From NCBI RefSeq assembly GCF_001267925.1, contig NZ_CP011409.1:3844001-3908000 (forward strand): DNA of 64,000 nt, written 5' to 3'. Below the pieces are notes generated by a model, which was given only the letters and a program-made list of their open reading frames with translations, did no database searches and was not told where the DNA came from. This stretch comes from Herbaspirillum hiltneri N3. Lineage in GTDB: Bacteria > Pseudomonadota > Gammaproteobacteria > Burkholderiales > Burkholderiaceae_D. Position numbers and translations under genes: made by a program. Below are positions 9,420 to 19,096 of this stretch, in pieces. Each line of letters begins with the position of its first letter. Within the stretch, counting starts at the first letter, position 1.

Positions 9420-10591
9420 ATTCCATGGACGACGCCGTCATCCTCGGCTGGGGCCGCAGCGCGGTGACGCCGCTCGGCGGCGCGCTGTCGCAACTGCAAC
9501 CGCATGAGATCGCCGCCCCCGTCGTGCAAGGCATCCTGCAACGCTTCGGTATTCCGTTGACCGCCGTCGACGCCGTGATCGCCGGCAACGCCATGGGTGC
9601 AGGCGGCAACCCGGCGCGCATGCTGGCACTGGCGGCCGGTTTCGCCGACTGCATTCCGGCCTTGTCGGTCGACAGCCAATGTTGCGCCGGACTCGACGCC
9701 GTCGCCCTCGCCCACGGCATGCTCGCCGCCGGCAACGCCGACGTCGTCATCGCGGGCGGCGTCGAGGCATGGAGCCGCGCGCCGGTCCGCCTGCATCGTC
9801 CGCGCCATGCGGGCGAAGCGGCGATCGCCTACGACAGTCCCGCCTTCGCTCCCGATCCGGCGCGCGACCCCGGCATGTTGCAGGCCGCTGCGCGCCATGC
9901 ATTGACGGCCGGCATCACGCGCGAGCAGCAGGATGCATGGGCGGTCCAAAGCCATGCACGCGCCGTTGCCGCGCGCGCCCATATCCGGGATGAAATCATC
10001 GCCATCGGCGCGGCGACGCTGGACAGCTATCCGCGCACGCTCGAGCAGCGTCACCTGACGCGCATGCCGGTGGTGGCCATGTCCGATGACGGCAGCGTCG
10101 ATGAAGCGAGCCGGCAACGCCATGCCGTCAGCCGCATCGCCATCTCGCCAAGCGCCGACGGCGCCGCCTTCGTCGTGATCGCGACGCGTGACGCCGCACG
10201 CCGGTTGAACCTGCACCCGCATTTCGCATGGCGAGCCGGCGTCAGTGTCGGCGGCCTGCCCGAAACGCCGATGCTGGCCGCCATCGATGCCGCGCAGGCG
10301 GCGCTGGCGCGCATCGCGAGCAAAATCGATGACCTGTGGGGAGTGGAATTGCACGATGCCTTCGCGGCGCAGGCAATCGCTTTCTGCGACGCACTGGCAC
10401 TCTCGCCGGCGCAGCTCAATCGCCACGGCGGCGGACTCGGCCGCGGTCATCCCATCGGCGCATCGGGCGCAATCAGCCTGGTGAGATTGTTGGCGGACAT
10501 GCGGCATGCAGCACCGGACGGCGCCATCGGCCTCGCGACGATTGCGGCGGCAGGCGGCCTCGGTGCTGCAGCCGTCGTCGAGCGTTGCTGA
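9416..10591 (+). CDS. Thiolase-like protein lacking the second catalytic cysteine
   Basis: 391 residues from the ATG at 9416, overlapping the ligase stop (ATGA). Thiolase fold: nucleophilic Cys89 in DSQCCAGLDA, LHDAFAAQ where classical thiolases have NEAFA, and GGGLGRGHPIGASGA with the conserved His. The C-terminal motif, normally CxGGG(Q/M)G with the acid/base Cys, reads ATIAAAGGLGAAA, so that Cys is Ala. Such a protein may act as a decarboxylating or SCP2-like thiolase or have lost classical activity. Its fusion-tight position after bioMNY and an acyl-CoA ligase suggests a role in acyl (pimeloyl-type) metabolism for biotin. Confidence 0.8.
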   Translation: MNSMDDAVILGWGRSAVTPLGGALSQLQPHEIAAPVVQGILQRFGIPLTAVDAVIAGNAMGAGGNPARMLALAAGFADCIPALSVDSQCCAGLDAVALAHGMLAAGNADVVIAGGVEAWSRAPVRLHRPRHAGEAAIAYDSPAFAPDPARDPGMLQAAARHALTAGITREQQDAWAVQSHARAVAARAHIRDEIIAIGAATLDSYPRTLEQRHLTRMPVVAMSDDGSVDEASRQRHAVSRIAISPSADGAAFVVIATRDAARRLNLHPHFAWRAGVSVGGLPETPMLAAIDAAQAALARIASKIDDLWGVELHDAFAAQAIAFCDALALSPAQLNRHGGGLGRGHPIGASGAISLVRLLADMRHAAPDGAIGLATIAAAGGLGAAAVVERC

Positions 10592-10597
10592 AGACGG

Positions 10598-11278
10598 CTA
10601 TCGCAAGGTTCTGAAAAACTCTTCCGGCTTCAGGCGTTCGGTTCTCACGGTATTTTCCGCCGCCTCCGGATCGGCATAGCCGAGCGCAATGCCGCACACG
10701 ATGTGATGCTCGCCGCCCAGTCCCAGCGTCGAGCGGATCAAACCCGGATATGACGCCAGCGCGCCGATGGCGCAACTGCCCAGTCCCTGCGCGGCGGCCG
10801 CCAGCATCAGGCCGTACAGGCACATGCCCAGATCCATGTAGCAACCGCTGCCCATGCGCGCGTCTATGGTCACCAGCAGCGCCGCCGGCGCGTCGAAGAA
10901 ATTGAAATTGCGTTCGAACTGCCGGTCACGTCCGGCGCGATCATCGCGTCCGGTCTGCAAGGCCCCGTACAGCTCCTTGGCGGCGGCCACCTGGCGACGC
11001 CGCAAGGACTGCGGCAGCGGCTGCGGAAAGTAGGAATAGTCTTCCGGCTCCTGCCGACCCGCGCGGAAAGCCTCCACCAGCGCCGCCGACAAGCGCGCCC
11101 GCGCATCGCCTTCGAGCGCAATGAATTCGCCCGGCTGCAGATTGGCGCCGCTCGGTGCGCGCCGCGCCAGCGCCAGCAAGCCGGCCAGCATGCCTTCCGG
11201 CAAAGGCCGGTCGAGGAAGCGGCGTGTGGAGTTGCGCCGGGTCAGCAGTTCGGCGAAAGGGAAATTCTGGTCAGGCAT
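10598..11278 (-). CDS. Nitroreductase family flavoprotein
   Basis: 226 residues. N-terminal signature TRRNSTRRFLDRPLP (about 13-27) and RRAPSGANLQPGEF (about 39-52) bind FMN. The C-terminal half has GLMLAAAAQGLGSCAIG and GIALGYADPEA, typical of NAD(P)H-dependent nitroreductases related to BluB/NfsB. Cytoplasmic; the physiological substrate cannot be told. It converges with the thiolase gene with only six bases between the stops, and is divergent from parE. Confidence 0.88.
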   Translation of the reverse strand: MPDQNFPFAELLTRRNSTRRFLDRPLPEGMLAGLLALARRAPSGANLQPGEFIALEGDARARLSAALVEAFRAGRQEPEDYSYFPQPLPQSLRRRQVAAAKELYGALQTGRDDRAGRDRQFERNFNFFDAPAALLVTIDARMGSGCYMDLGMCLYGLMLAAAAQGLGSCAIGALASYPGLIRSTLGLGGEHHIVCGIALGYADPEAAENTVRTERLKPEEFFRTLR

Positions 11279-11654
11279 GGCGTGGCGCTATTCGTGATGA
11301 TGTTGTTGTCAGGAAAAGCTGTGGCGGCCGGATTGCGCAGATCTTTTTCCTTGCCGTCTGCGATCAGCGGAAGCTGATCAAAAATGCAATCCCTGCGCGA
11401 CAGTCCCTGAAGTTGCGGGAAAATTACACCAATAAAGCAGATAACACCATGTTTGAGCGAGTTTTCCTGCAGGGCAATCAATCCTCGCGCCGGAAACAGT
11501 TGTCAAAGCGGCTACAACAAGCGCCCGCAAACTTCCTGCCGCCGCTGATTTTTCATTAGAATGCGCATTTGGCAAAGCTTCGGCGGCGCATGGCCGGCTG
11601 CCTTACCCTTGATTTTCCGATTTCCCCTGATTCTCCGATTCGATCCTCATCTGC
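11279..11654. other. Intergenic region between nitroreductase and parE
   Basis: 376 bases holding the divergent promoters of the nitroreductase gene and parE. A plausible parE -10 (TAGAAT) lies at 11557-11562. Short frames inside, including a 36-codon one ending near 11559, have no ribosome site and I do not call them. Confidence 0.45.
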
Positions 11655-13655
11655 ATGGCAACTAAAAAAACTTCCCCGTCCGACTACAGCGAATCATCCA
11701 TCCGTGTCCTCAAGGGACTGGAACCGGTCAAACAGCGTCCGGGCATGTACACCCGCACCGAGAATCCCCTGCACATCCTGCAAGAGGTCATCGACAACGC
11801 CTCCGATGAAGCGCTGGGGGGGCACGCCCGGAACATCATGGTCACGCTCAATCCCGACGGCAGCGTCAGCGTCGAGGATGACGGCCGCGGCATCCCGGTC
11901 GGCCTGCATCCGGACGAAGGCGTACCGACCGTGGAGATCGTCTTTACGCGCCTGCATGCCGGCGGCAAGTTCGACAAGGGCAGCGGCGGCGCCTATGCCT
12001 TCTCGGGCGGCCTGCATGGCGTCGGCGTGTCGGTCACCAATGCGCTGGCCTCGCGCCTGGAAATCACGGTCTGGCGCAAGGATGAACAGGGACGCGGCGT
12101 CCACACGCTGGCATTCGCCGATGGCGACCTGATCGAGAAGCTGCAGTCGCGTCCGGCGAGCGCCAGCGACAAGAAGTCCGGCACCCGCGTGACGGTCTGG
12201 CCGAACCCCAAGTACTTCGACTCGCCGACGATTTCGCAGCAAGAGCTGCAACGCCTGCTACGCTCCAAGGCCGTACTGCTGCCGGGCGTCAAGGTCTCGC
12301 TGATCAACGGCAAGACCGGCGACGTGCAGACCTGGCAATATGATCAGGGCCTGCGCGGCTACCTGATGGAATCGCTGGCGCAATCGACCAGCGCCGATCC
12401 GCTGATCCCGCTGTTCGAGGGCGAGCAATACGCCGGCCCCGACGCCGAAGGTTTTGCCGAAGGCGAAGGCGCGGCGTGGGTGGTGGCGTGGACCGAAGAA
12501 GGCAACGTGGTGCGCGAATCCTATGTCAACCTGATCCCGACCTCGGCCGGCGGCACGCATGAGTCCGGCCTGCGCGAAGGACTGTTCTCGGCGGTCAAGA
12601 GCTTCGTGGAAATGCACTCGCTGCTGCCCAAGGGCGTCAAGCTGCTGCCCGAAGACGTGTTCGCACGCGTGTCCTTCGTGCTGTCGGCCAAGGTCCTCGA
12701 TCCGCAATTCCAGGGTCAGATCAAGGAACGCCTGAACTCGCGCGACGCCGTGCGGCTGGTGTCGACCTTCTCGCGCCCGGCGCTGGAGCTGTGGCTGAAC
12801 CAGCACGTCGAATACGGCAAGAAACTGGCCGACCTGGTCATCAAGCAGGCGCAAAGTCGCCTGCGTTCGGCGCAAAAAGTCGAGAAGAAGAAATCCTCCG
12901 GCGTGGCCGTGTTGCCCGGCAAGCTGACCGATTGCGAATCCAACGACATCACCCGCAACGAAATCTTCCTGGTCGAGGGCGACTCCGCCGGCGGCTCGGC
13001 CAAGATGGGCCGCGACAAGGAATTCCAGGCCATCCTGCCTTTGCGCGGCAAGGTGCTCAACGCCTGGGAAACCGAGCGCGACCGCCTGTTCGCCAACAAT
13101 GAAATCCACGACATCGCGGTCGCCATCGGCGTCGATCCGCACGGCTACAACGACACCCCCGACCTGAGCGGCCTGCGCTACGGCAAGATCTGCATCCTCT
13201 CCGATGCGGACGTCGACGGTTCGCACATCCAGGTATTGCTGCTGACGCTGTTCTTCAAGCACTTCCCCAAGCTGATCGACCTCGGCCATATCTGCATCGC
13301 GCGCCCGCCGCTGTATCGTGTCGACGCGCCCGCACGCGGCAAGAAGCCGGTGCAGAAGCTGTATGCCCTCGACGACGGCGAACTGGAAGCGATCGAAGAC
13401 AAGCTGCGCAAGGACGGCCTCAAGGAAGGCGCATGGAGTATCTCGCGCTTCAAAGGCCTGGGTGAAATGAACGCGGAACAACTGTGGGAAACCACCATGA
13501 ATCCGGACACCCGCCGCCTGCTGCCGGTCGCCCTGGGCGAGCTGGATCACATCGCCTCGGAAGCGCGCTTCACCATGCTCATGGGCAAGGGCGAAGCCGC
13601 CTCGCGCCGCGCCTGGATCGAAGAGCATGGCAACGAGGCGGAAGCGGATATCTGA
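11655..13655 (+). CDS. parE: DNA topoisomerase IV subunit B
   Basis: 666 residues; the ATPase subunit of topoisomerase IV, which decatenates daughter chromosomes with ParC. GHKL motifs: EVIDNASDEALGGH near 44-57, DDGRGIPVGLH near 75, and GGLHGVGVSVTNAL near 117. The TOPRIM region has LVEGDSAGGSAK near 440, LPLRGKVLNAWE and DADVDGSHIQVL. The length matches ParE (about 630-660) rather than GyrB (about 800), and the partner parC lies just downstream, which settles the call. Confidence 0.95.
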   Translation: MATKKTSPSDYSESSIRVLKGLEPVKQRPGMYTRTENPLHILQEVIDNASDEALGGHARNIMVTLNPDGSVSVEDDGRGIPVGLHPDEGVPTVEIVFTRLHAGGKFDKGSGGAYAFSGGLHGVGVSVTNALASRLEITVWRKDEQGRGVHTLAFADGDLIEKLQSRPASASDKKSGTRVTVWPNPKYFDSPTISQQELQRLLRSKAVLLPGVKVSLINGKTGDVQTWQYDQGLRGYLMESLAQSTSADPLIPLFEGEQYAGPDAEGFAEGEGAAWVVAWTEEGNVVRESYVNLIPTSAGGTHESGLREGLFSAVKSFVEMHSLLPKGVKLLPEDVFARVSFVLSAKVLDPQFQGQIKERLNSRDAVRLVSTFSRPALELWLNQHVEYGKKLADLVIKQAQSRLRSAQKVEKKKSSGVAVLPGKLTDCESNDITRNEIFLVEGDSAGGSAKMGRDKEFQAILPLRGKVLNAWETERDRLFANNEIHDIAVAIGVDPHGYNDTPDLSGLRYGKICILSDADVDGSHIQVLLLTLFFKHFPKLIDLGHICIARPPLYRVDAPARGKKPVQKLYALDDGELEAIEDKLRKDGLKEGAWSISRFKGLGEMNAEQLWETTMNPDTRRLLPVALGELDHIASEARFTMLMGKGEAASRRAWIEEHGNEAEADI

Positions 13656-13668
13656 TCAGGAAAACGGG

Positions 13669-14511
13669 ATGAACGTCGTCAACGGTATCAGCATCGACAG
13701 CAACGATCGCACACGCGGGCAGCGCCTCCTTGCGAGCGCATTGCTGGTGCTGTGCCTGATGGCACCGGCTGCCCACGCCGACGTCTACGGCTATATCGAC
13801 GCCGACGGCACCGCGCACGTGTCGACCGAAAAGCTCGACGAGCGCTATCAGCTGTTCATGCGCGGCGAAGCTACCTTCGACTCCGACAAGATCGCTCGCG
13901 GCGTGCCCGGCGTCGATGCCCGGCCGAACATGTCGTCGCCGCTGATGAAGCTGATGCTGCAGCATCCGAACCTGAAAAAGTATGAAGCCATGCTGGACCA
14001 GAGCGCCAGGGAGTTCTCGGTCGATCCGGCCTTGCTGAAGGCGATCATGGCGGCCGAATCCGGCTTCAATCCGGGCGCTGTCTCGCCCAAGGGCGCCATC
14101 GGCCTGATGCAGATCATGCCGGAGACCGCCGAACGCTACGGCGTGCAAGGCGACCGCCGCAAGACCATCCAGCAAAAGCTGACCGACCCGCGCATCAACA
14201 TCCGCCTGGCGGCGCGCTACCTGCGCGATCTGCAGGTGCTGTTCCCCAAGCGCCTGGAGCTGGCGATCGCGTCCTACAATGCCGGCGAGCGCGCCGTACA
14301 GAAGTACAACAACCAGATTCCGCCGTATCCCGAAACGCGCAATTACGTCCAGCTGGTGGCGCAGTTCTACCAGTTGTACCAACCGGGCGGCAGTGCAGGA
14401 AACAATACCGGCAATACCGGCAATGCCGGTAGTTCCGACAAGCCGCGCCGCGTCGAAATCATTCTGCCGGGCCGGCGCAGCATGCCGCCGTCGCCGACCT
14501 CCGTCGAATAA
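13669..14511 (+). CDS. Lytic murein transglycosylase (SLT domain)
   Basis: 280 residues from the ATG at 13669, with AGGA upstream. A signal peptide ends near ...APAAHA (about residue 38). The mature N-terminus has a short DUF4124-like strand (DVYGYIDADGTAHVST). The SLT catalytic domain starts around 115: the catalytic Glu is in MAAESGFNPGAVSPKGAIG, followed by LMQIMPETAERYGV and ASYNAGERAVQKYN. It acts in the periplasm on peptidoglycan. The C-terminus is Gly/Asn-rich and disordered. It sits between parE (13 bases) and parC (32 bases), implying co-transcription with topoisomerase IV. Confidence 0.9.
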   Translation: MNVVNGISIDSNDRTRGQRLLASALLVLCLMAPAAHADVYGYIDADGTAHVSTEKLDERYQLFMRGEATFDSDKIARGVPGVDARPNMSSPLMKLMLQHPNLKKYEAMLDQSAREFSVDPALLKAIMAAESGFNPGAVSPKGAIGLMQIMPETAERYGVQGDRRKTIQQKLTDPRINIRLAARYLRDLQVLFPKRLELAIASYNAGERAVQKYNNQIPPYPETRNYVQLVAQFYQLYQPGGSAGNNTGNTGNAGSSDKPRRVEIILPGRRSMPPSPTSVE

Positions 14512-14543
14512 CCATTACCTGAACTTGAACGCAACCCAGCCAC

Positions 14544-16856
14544 ATGACTGAACAAGCCAACCTGTTTGAACAAGCTGTACCGCCCGAAGGCGAATCGCTG
14601 ACGCTGTCGACCTTTGCCGAGCGCGCCTATCTCGACTACGCCATTTCGGTGGTCAAAGGCCGCGCCCTGCCCGACGTCGCCGACGGTCAGAAGCCGGTGC
14701 AACGCCGCATCTTGTACGCGATGAACGAACTCGGCCTGAACGCCACCGCCAAGCCGCGCAAATCGGCGGCCGTGGTCGGCGACGTGCTCGGTAAATTGCA
14801 TCCGCACGGCGACCAGTCGGTGTACGACGCGCTGGTACGCATGGCGCAGGACTTTTCGCTGCGCTATCCGCTGATCGACGGCCAGGGCAACTTCGGTTCG
14901 CGCGATGGCGACGGCGCTGCGGCGATGCGTTACACGGAAGCGCGCCTGACGCCGATCAGCAAATTGCTGCTCGACGAGATCGACATGGGCACGGTCGACT
15001 TCCAGCCCAACTACGACGGCTCCACCGAAGAGCCGAAACTGCTGCCGTCGCGCCTGCCCTTCCTGCTGCTCAACGGCGCCTCCGGCATCGCGGTCGGCAT
15101 GGCCACGGAAATCCCGTCGCACAACCTGCGCGAAGTGGCGCGCGCCGCCGTGGCGATGATCCGCAATCCGAAGATCACGCACGCAGAACTGATGACCCAC
15201 ATCACCGGCCCGGACTTCCCCGGCGGCGGCCAGATCATCACGCCGCCGTCGACGATCGCGGAGATCTACCAGAGCGGCCGCGGCAGTCTCAAAGTGCGCG
15301 CGCGCTGGAAGATCGAAGACATGGCGCGCGGCCAGTGGCAGGCGGTCATCACCGAATTGCCGCCGGGCGTGTCGTCTCAGAAGGTGCTGGAAGAAATCGA
15401 AGAGCTGACCAATCCCAAGATCAAGCTCGGCAAGAAAACGCTGACGCCGGAACAGCAGGCGCAGAAGCAAAGCATCCTGGCCATGCTCGATGCCGTACGC
15501 GACGAGTCGGGACGCGAAGCGCCGGTACGCCTGGTGTTCGAACCGAAGAGCAAGAACCAGGACCAGACCGAATTCATGAACACGCTGCTGGCCCAGACAT
15601 CCCTGGAAACCAGCTCGTCGATCAACCTCGTGATGATCGGCGGCGATGGCCGTCCGCGCCAGAAGGGCCTGGGCGACATCCTCAGCGAATGGATCACCTT
15701 CCGCTTCGCCACCATCACGCGCCGCACGCAATTCAAATTGCAAAAGGTCGAGGACCGCATCCACATCCTCGAAGGCCGCGAAGCCATCCTGCTCAACATC
15801 GACAAGGTCATCCGCATCATCCGCGAATCGGATGAGCCGAAGCCGGCGCTGATCGAGGCCTTCAAACTCTCTGACCGCCAGGCCGAAGACATCCTGGAAA
15901 TCCGCCTGCGCCAGCTGGCGCGCCTGGAAACCATCAAGATCCAGCAGGAGCTGGCCGAATTGCGCAACGAGAAATCGACGCTGCAAGACCTGCTCGACAA
16001 TCCGGCTTCCATGAAGCGACTGGTCATCAAGGAAATCGAAGCCGACGACAAGCAGTTCGGCGACGCTCGCCGCACCGTGATCGAGGAAGCCGAAAAAGCC
16101 GTGCTCGAACAGAAGGTCATCGACGAGCCGGTCACCGTCATCATTTCGCAAAAAGGCTGGGTGCGTGCACGGGGCGGCCATGGCCATGACGCTACGCAAT
16201 TCACGTTCAAGGCCGGCGACGGCCTGTACGGCGCGTTCGAGTGCCGCACCATCGACAACCTGCTGGCGTTCGGCTCCAACGGCCGCATCTACACGGTCGG
16301 CGTCAACTCGCTGCCGAACGCGCGCGGCGACGGTGTGCCGATCACCACGCTGGTCGACCTCGGTAGCGGCAACAGCCTGTTGCACTACTTCGCAGGTCCG
16401 GTCGATACCTCCATGCTGCTGGCGTCGGACGCCGGTTACGGCTTCACCGCCAGACTCGGCGACATGTTGAGCCGCAACAAGAGCGGCAAGGCCTTCATCA
16501 CGCTGGACGACGGCGACATGCCGCTGGCCCCGCGCCCGATGCCGGCCGGCGCCAGCGCCATCGCCTGCCTGTCGGGACAAGGACGCCTGCTGGTGTTCGG
16601 TCTGGACGAGATCAAGACCCTGGCCAGCGGCGGCCGTGGCGTGATCCTGATGGAACTGGAAAAGAACGAAAAGCTGCTGGCTGCGCAGGCCATCACCCAA
16701 AAGGGCGTACTGGTGTCCGGCACCGGTCGCGGCGGCAAAGCGCAGGAAGTCGCGCTGTCCGCCGTCGCACTGGGCCTGCACATCGGCAAGCGCGCCCGCA
16801 AAGGCAAGGCGCTGGAGTCGAAGCTGAAGGCGACCGCGCTGGCGGCTATTTCGTAA
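14544..16856 (+). CDS. parC: DNA topoisomerase IV subunit A
   Basis: 770 residues; cleavage-religation subunit of topoisomerase IV. The winged-helix domain contains [19 protein letters not shown] (quinolone-resistance region) and catalytic Tyr130 in [12 protein letters not shown]. The GyrA-like C-terminal beta-pinwheel is short, as in ParC (overall about 750 rather than about 880 for GyrA). The residue equivalent to E. coli ParC Ser80 appears to be Gln in HGDQS; I recall this form in other betaproteobacterial ParC, so it need not signal resistance. A strong terminator follows. Confidence 0.95.
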   Translation: MTEQANLFEQAVPPEGESLTLSTFAERAYLDYAISVVKGRALPDVADGQKPVQRRILYAMNELGLNATAKPRKSAAVVGDVLGKLHPHGDQSVYDALVRMAQDFSLRYPLIDGQGNFGSRDGDGAAAMRYTEARLTPISKLLLDEIDMGTVDFQPNYDGSTEEPKLLPSRLPFLLLNGASGIAVGMATEIPSHNLREVARAAVAMIRNPKITHAELMTHITGPDFPGGGQIITPPSTIAEIYQSGRGSLKVRARWKIEDMARGQWQAVITELPPGVSSQKVLEEIEELTNPKIKLGKKTLTPEQQAQKQSILAMLDAVRDESGREAPVRLVFEPKSKNQDQTEFMNTLLAQTSLETSSSINLVMIGGDGRPRQKGLGDILSEWITFRFATITRRTQFKLQKVEDRIHILEGREAILLNIDKVIRIIRESDEPKPALIEAFKLSDRQAEDILEIRLRQLARLETIKIQQELAELRNEKSTLQDLLDNPASMKRLVIKEIEADDKQFGDARRTVIEEAEKAVLEQKVIDEPVTVIISQKGWVRARGGHGHDATQFTFKAGDGLYGAFECRTIDNLLAFGSNGRIYTVGVNSLPNARGDGVPITTLVDLGSGNSLLHYFAGPVDTSMLLASDAGYGFTARLGDMLSRNKSGKAFITLDDGDMPLAPRPMPAGASAIACLSGQGRLLVFGLDEIKTLASGGRGVILMELEKNEKLLAAQAITQKGVLVSGTGRGGKAQEVALSAVALGLHIGKRARKGKALESKLKATALAAIS

Positions 16857-16895
16857 AATCCACACAGGGATCCGGTCAATGATCCGGTCCCCGGC

Positions 16896-16933
16896 AATGT
16901 AAAAAGGGCGGCTTGGGCTGCCCTTTTTACATT
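16896..16933 (+). terminator. Intrinsic terminator after parC
   Basis: Perfect 14-bp inverted repeat: arm AATGTAAAAAGGGC at 16896-16909, its complement at 16920-16933, and a 10-base loop. A/T-rich outer arms give U-runs in both directions. It closes the parE-parC unit. Confidence 0.85.
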
Positions 16934-17023
16934 GCTTCCCGCCCGTCCTGGCCGTCACTCAGCAGACTATCCGACAAGCCGTCACAATAGAGGATTTTCA
17001 CCCCTCCTCCGGCTGTCATTTTC

Positions 17024-18232
17024 ATGAATACCACCGCGAACCATCCGCGCTTCCTCATCTTTTTCATTTGCATGCTGGCCTCTGCGGGCCAATTGGCAAT
17101 CGACATCTACGTCCCGGCGCTGCCGACGATGGCGCAATATTTCCAGACCTCCGCGCAGGCGATCCAGTCGAGCGTGTCGATCTATCTGATGGCGTATGCC
17201 TTCGGCCAACTGATCTTCGGACCGCTGGCGGATGCCTACGGCCGCAAGAAAATGCTGATCCTGGGACTGGCCATGTTTACCTGCGGCTGCTTGCTGACGC
17301 TGGCGGCCAATAACCTGGAAACCTTCATTCTCGCGCGCTGCCTGCAAGGCTTCGGCATCGCCGCGACCAACCTGCTGTCGAAGGCGATCATCACGGATTC
17401 GTTTTCCGGCATGGCGTTGATGCATGCGTTCACCTACATGGCCATCGCCTGGGGACTGGCGCCGATTCTTGCCCCGGTCATCGGCGCACATCTGCAGACC
17501 GCATTCGGCTGGCGTTCTTGCCTGACCTTCCTGCTGATCTATTCGTTCGTGATGTGGGCAGTGCTGTCGCGCTACAAGGAGACGCTCAGGCAGCCGGTGC
17601 ACCTCAATCCGAAAACCTTGCTCAAGAACGCCGGCATGGTGCTCAAAAGCCCGGTGTTCCAGAGTTGCTTCCTCGCGCAAGGGCTGTGTTACAGCATCCT
17701 GCTGGTGTTCAACATCGTCGGCCCGTTCATGGTCCAGGAGACGTTGCACAAACCGCCGACCTATTTCGGCTACCTGGCGCTGGCGATCGGATTGATGTAT
17801 TTCCTCGGCGGGATTTCGAACCGGATTCATCACCCGCGCTTGCCGACGCCGGAACAACGCCTGCGCATCGGCGCGCGCGTGATGACGGGCGCGGCGGTCG
17901 CGATGCTGATCCTGGCGCTGACGGTCGGCTTGCAGGTGTGGACGTTGACGATACCGGTGCTGTTCATGGCGTTTTGCGCGGGAGCGATGTATCCGACGCT
18001 GATGGCCAAGGGCAATTCCATCTTCCCGCACATTGCCGGGCTGACCAGCGCGATTCTCGGCTTCGCGCTGTTGCTGGTGTCGTCGCTGATGATGGGGCTG
18101 GCCGGTTTCGTGCCGTTCCATAGCCTGACACCGATGGCGATCTTCTTCGTGATCCTGGGGCTGACGGTGGTCAGCATGGTCGGCAAGCTGCTGCATTACC
18201 TGGAAGCGCCCGCCGGCGCACCGGCAGCTTGA
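17024..18232 (+). CDS. MFS drug-efflux transporter, Bcr/CflA type
   Basis: 402 residues with twelve hydrophobic segments. DHA1-type features: DIYVPALPTMAQYF in the first loop (Bcr/CflA hallmark), FGPLADAYGRKKML (MFS motif A, about 66-79), ARCLQGFGIAA, and PVIGAHLQTAFGWRS in the region of motif C. It probably exports small drugs or metabolites by proton antiport across the inner membrane. Isolated single-gene unit after the parC terminator. Confidence 0.88.
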   Translation: MNTTANHPRFLIFFICMLASAGQLAIDIYVPALPTMAQYFQTSAQAIQSSVSIYLMAYAFGQLIFGPLADAYGRKKMLILGLAMFTCGCLLTLAANNLETFILARCLQGFGIAATNLLSKAIITDSFSGMALMHAFTYMAIAWGLAPILAPVIGAHLQTAFGWRSCLTFLLIYSFVMWAVLSRYKETLRQPVHLNPKTLLKNAGMVLKSPVFQSCFLAQGLCYSILLVFNIVGPFMVQETLHKPPTYFGYLALAIGLMYFLGGISNRIHHPRLPTPEQRLRIGARVMTGAAVAMLILALTVGLQVWTLTIPVLFMAFCAGAMYPTLMAKGNSIFPHIAGLTSAILGFALLLVSSLMMGLAGFVPFHSLTPMAIFFVILGLTVVSMVGKLLHYLEAPAGAPAA

Positions 18233-18340
18233 ACCTGTGTGAGACGGGTTCAAATCAAGGCGCATCGTCCGGTTGCGCTATACTCCGGCACCGATCATCA
18301 GAGATGGTCCTGAAATCTTGTCAACAATCTAAGGAATGCC

Positions 18341-18466
18341 ATGCGGAAAATCCGTCGAATCAAATACATGGAAGCAACTTATCGCATCTATTTCGCCAAG
18401 CTGCTCAACAGCATGCTGGAAGAACTCAGCGCAGAAGTCGCCGCGCGCGACGCTCAGCAAGGCTAG
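18341..18466 (+). CDS. Small basic protein, 41 residues, unknown function
   Basis: ATG at 18341 follows AAGGA at 18331-18335. It encodes MRKIRRIKYMEATYRIYF and a helical, acidic C-terminus ending AARDAQQG. The composition (basic N-terminus, amphipathic helix, no low-complexity) and the ribosome site favour a real small gene. A TATACT -10-like sequence lies at 18279-18284. I do not recognise the family; conservation would decide. Confidence 0.5.
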   Translation: MRKIRRIKYMEATYRIYFAKLLNSMLEELSAEVAARDAQQG

Positions 18467-18501
18467 GATTCATTTCCTGTTGAGATGTAGTTCAAGGCGG
18501 T

Positions 18502-18632
18502 AGTGGGAGTTTCGGATCGCCTGCGATCCGCCCACGTAACGGTGTTTGCGTCCAGGCAAACCCTCCCGTCGCGCCAAGGGTGCTCCCTTGGCCAGCAATC
18601 CAAGGCGGCAAGACGCCCGCCACGCGAACTCC
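18502..18632. repeat. Cluster of three hairpins, possible REP/MITE-like element
   Basis: Three successive small inverted repeats: CGGATCGC/GCGATCCG at 18513-18530, GTTTGC/GCAAAC at 18544-18561, and GCCAAGGG/CCCTTGGC at 18573-18592. The first is enclosed by GTGGG/CCCAC (about 18503-18535). The edges (GGAGTTTCG near 18507, CGCGAACTCC near 18623) are roughly complementary, as if the whole 130 bases folds as a unit. It lies between the small protein and the marR-type gene. It could be a repetitive extragenic palindrome, a structured RNA or a composite terminator. Confidence 0.45.
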
Positions 18633-19096
18633 TAGCGCCCGCTTTCCAGATTGCCCTGGATGATTTCCAGCAATCGCACCAGCTCTTCACATTGTTCAGA
18701 TGACAAACCGTCCACTGCGCGCTCCAATATCTGCGCACCGGACTTCATCAGCTCGCCATGCAAAGCCTGGCCCTGCGGACTCAATTGCAGGCAGGTGCTG
18801 CGCCGGTCCTTCACGTCTTCCTTCGACTCCAGATAGCCGCCGTCGCGCAGGCTGCGCACCAGCCGGGTCAGCTGGGCCTTGTCGCGTCCCGAATGGGCTG
18901 CCAGGTCTTTTTGAGTGGCCCCGGGATGATGCGCGAAGTAGTTGAGCACGCGGCTTTCCATATGCGTGATGCCGTGTTCGTCGTCTCGAAACGCTTGCGA
19001 ACGGCCGGAACGATACAGGTGCATCACCGTATGGATGGCGTCAAAGACCCTTTCGGCCGCAGGTGATTGATTGACTTTGTCAACTTGTTTTCTCAT
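18632..19096 (-). CDS. MarR-family transcriptional regulator
   Basis: 154 residues from the ATG at 19094-19096; an upstream in-frame TTG at 19117 is less likely. Winged-helix DNA-binding core at about 45-110: MESRVLNYFAHHPGATQKDLAAHSG, with helix RDKAQLTRLVRSLRDGG and the wing KEDVKDRRSTCLQLSPQG, whose DRR is the family hallmark. Divergent from the siderophore-interacting-protein gene, which it probably represses together with itself through the palindrome at 19095-19110. Confidence 0.9.
   Translation of the reverse strand: MRKQVDKVNQSPAAERVFDAIHTVMHLYRSGRSQAFRDDEHGITHMESRVLNYFAHHPGATQKDLAAHSGRDKAQLTRLVRSLRDGGYLESKEDVKDRRSTCLQLSPQGQALHGELMKSGAQILERAVDGLSSEQCEELVRLLEIIQGNLESGR

Noticed and set aside
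18463..18738. Minus-strand frame through the hairpin cluster
   Set aside because: It overlaps the MarR regulator in another frame and has no ribosome site.
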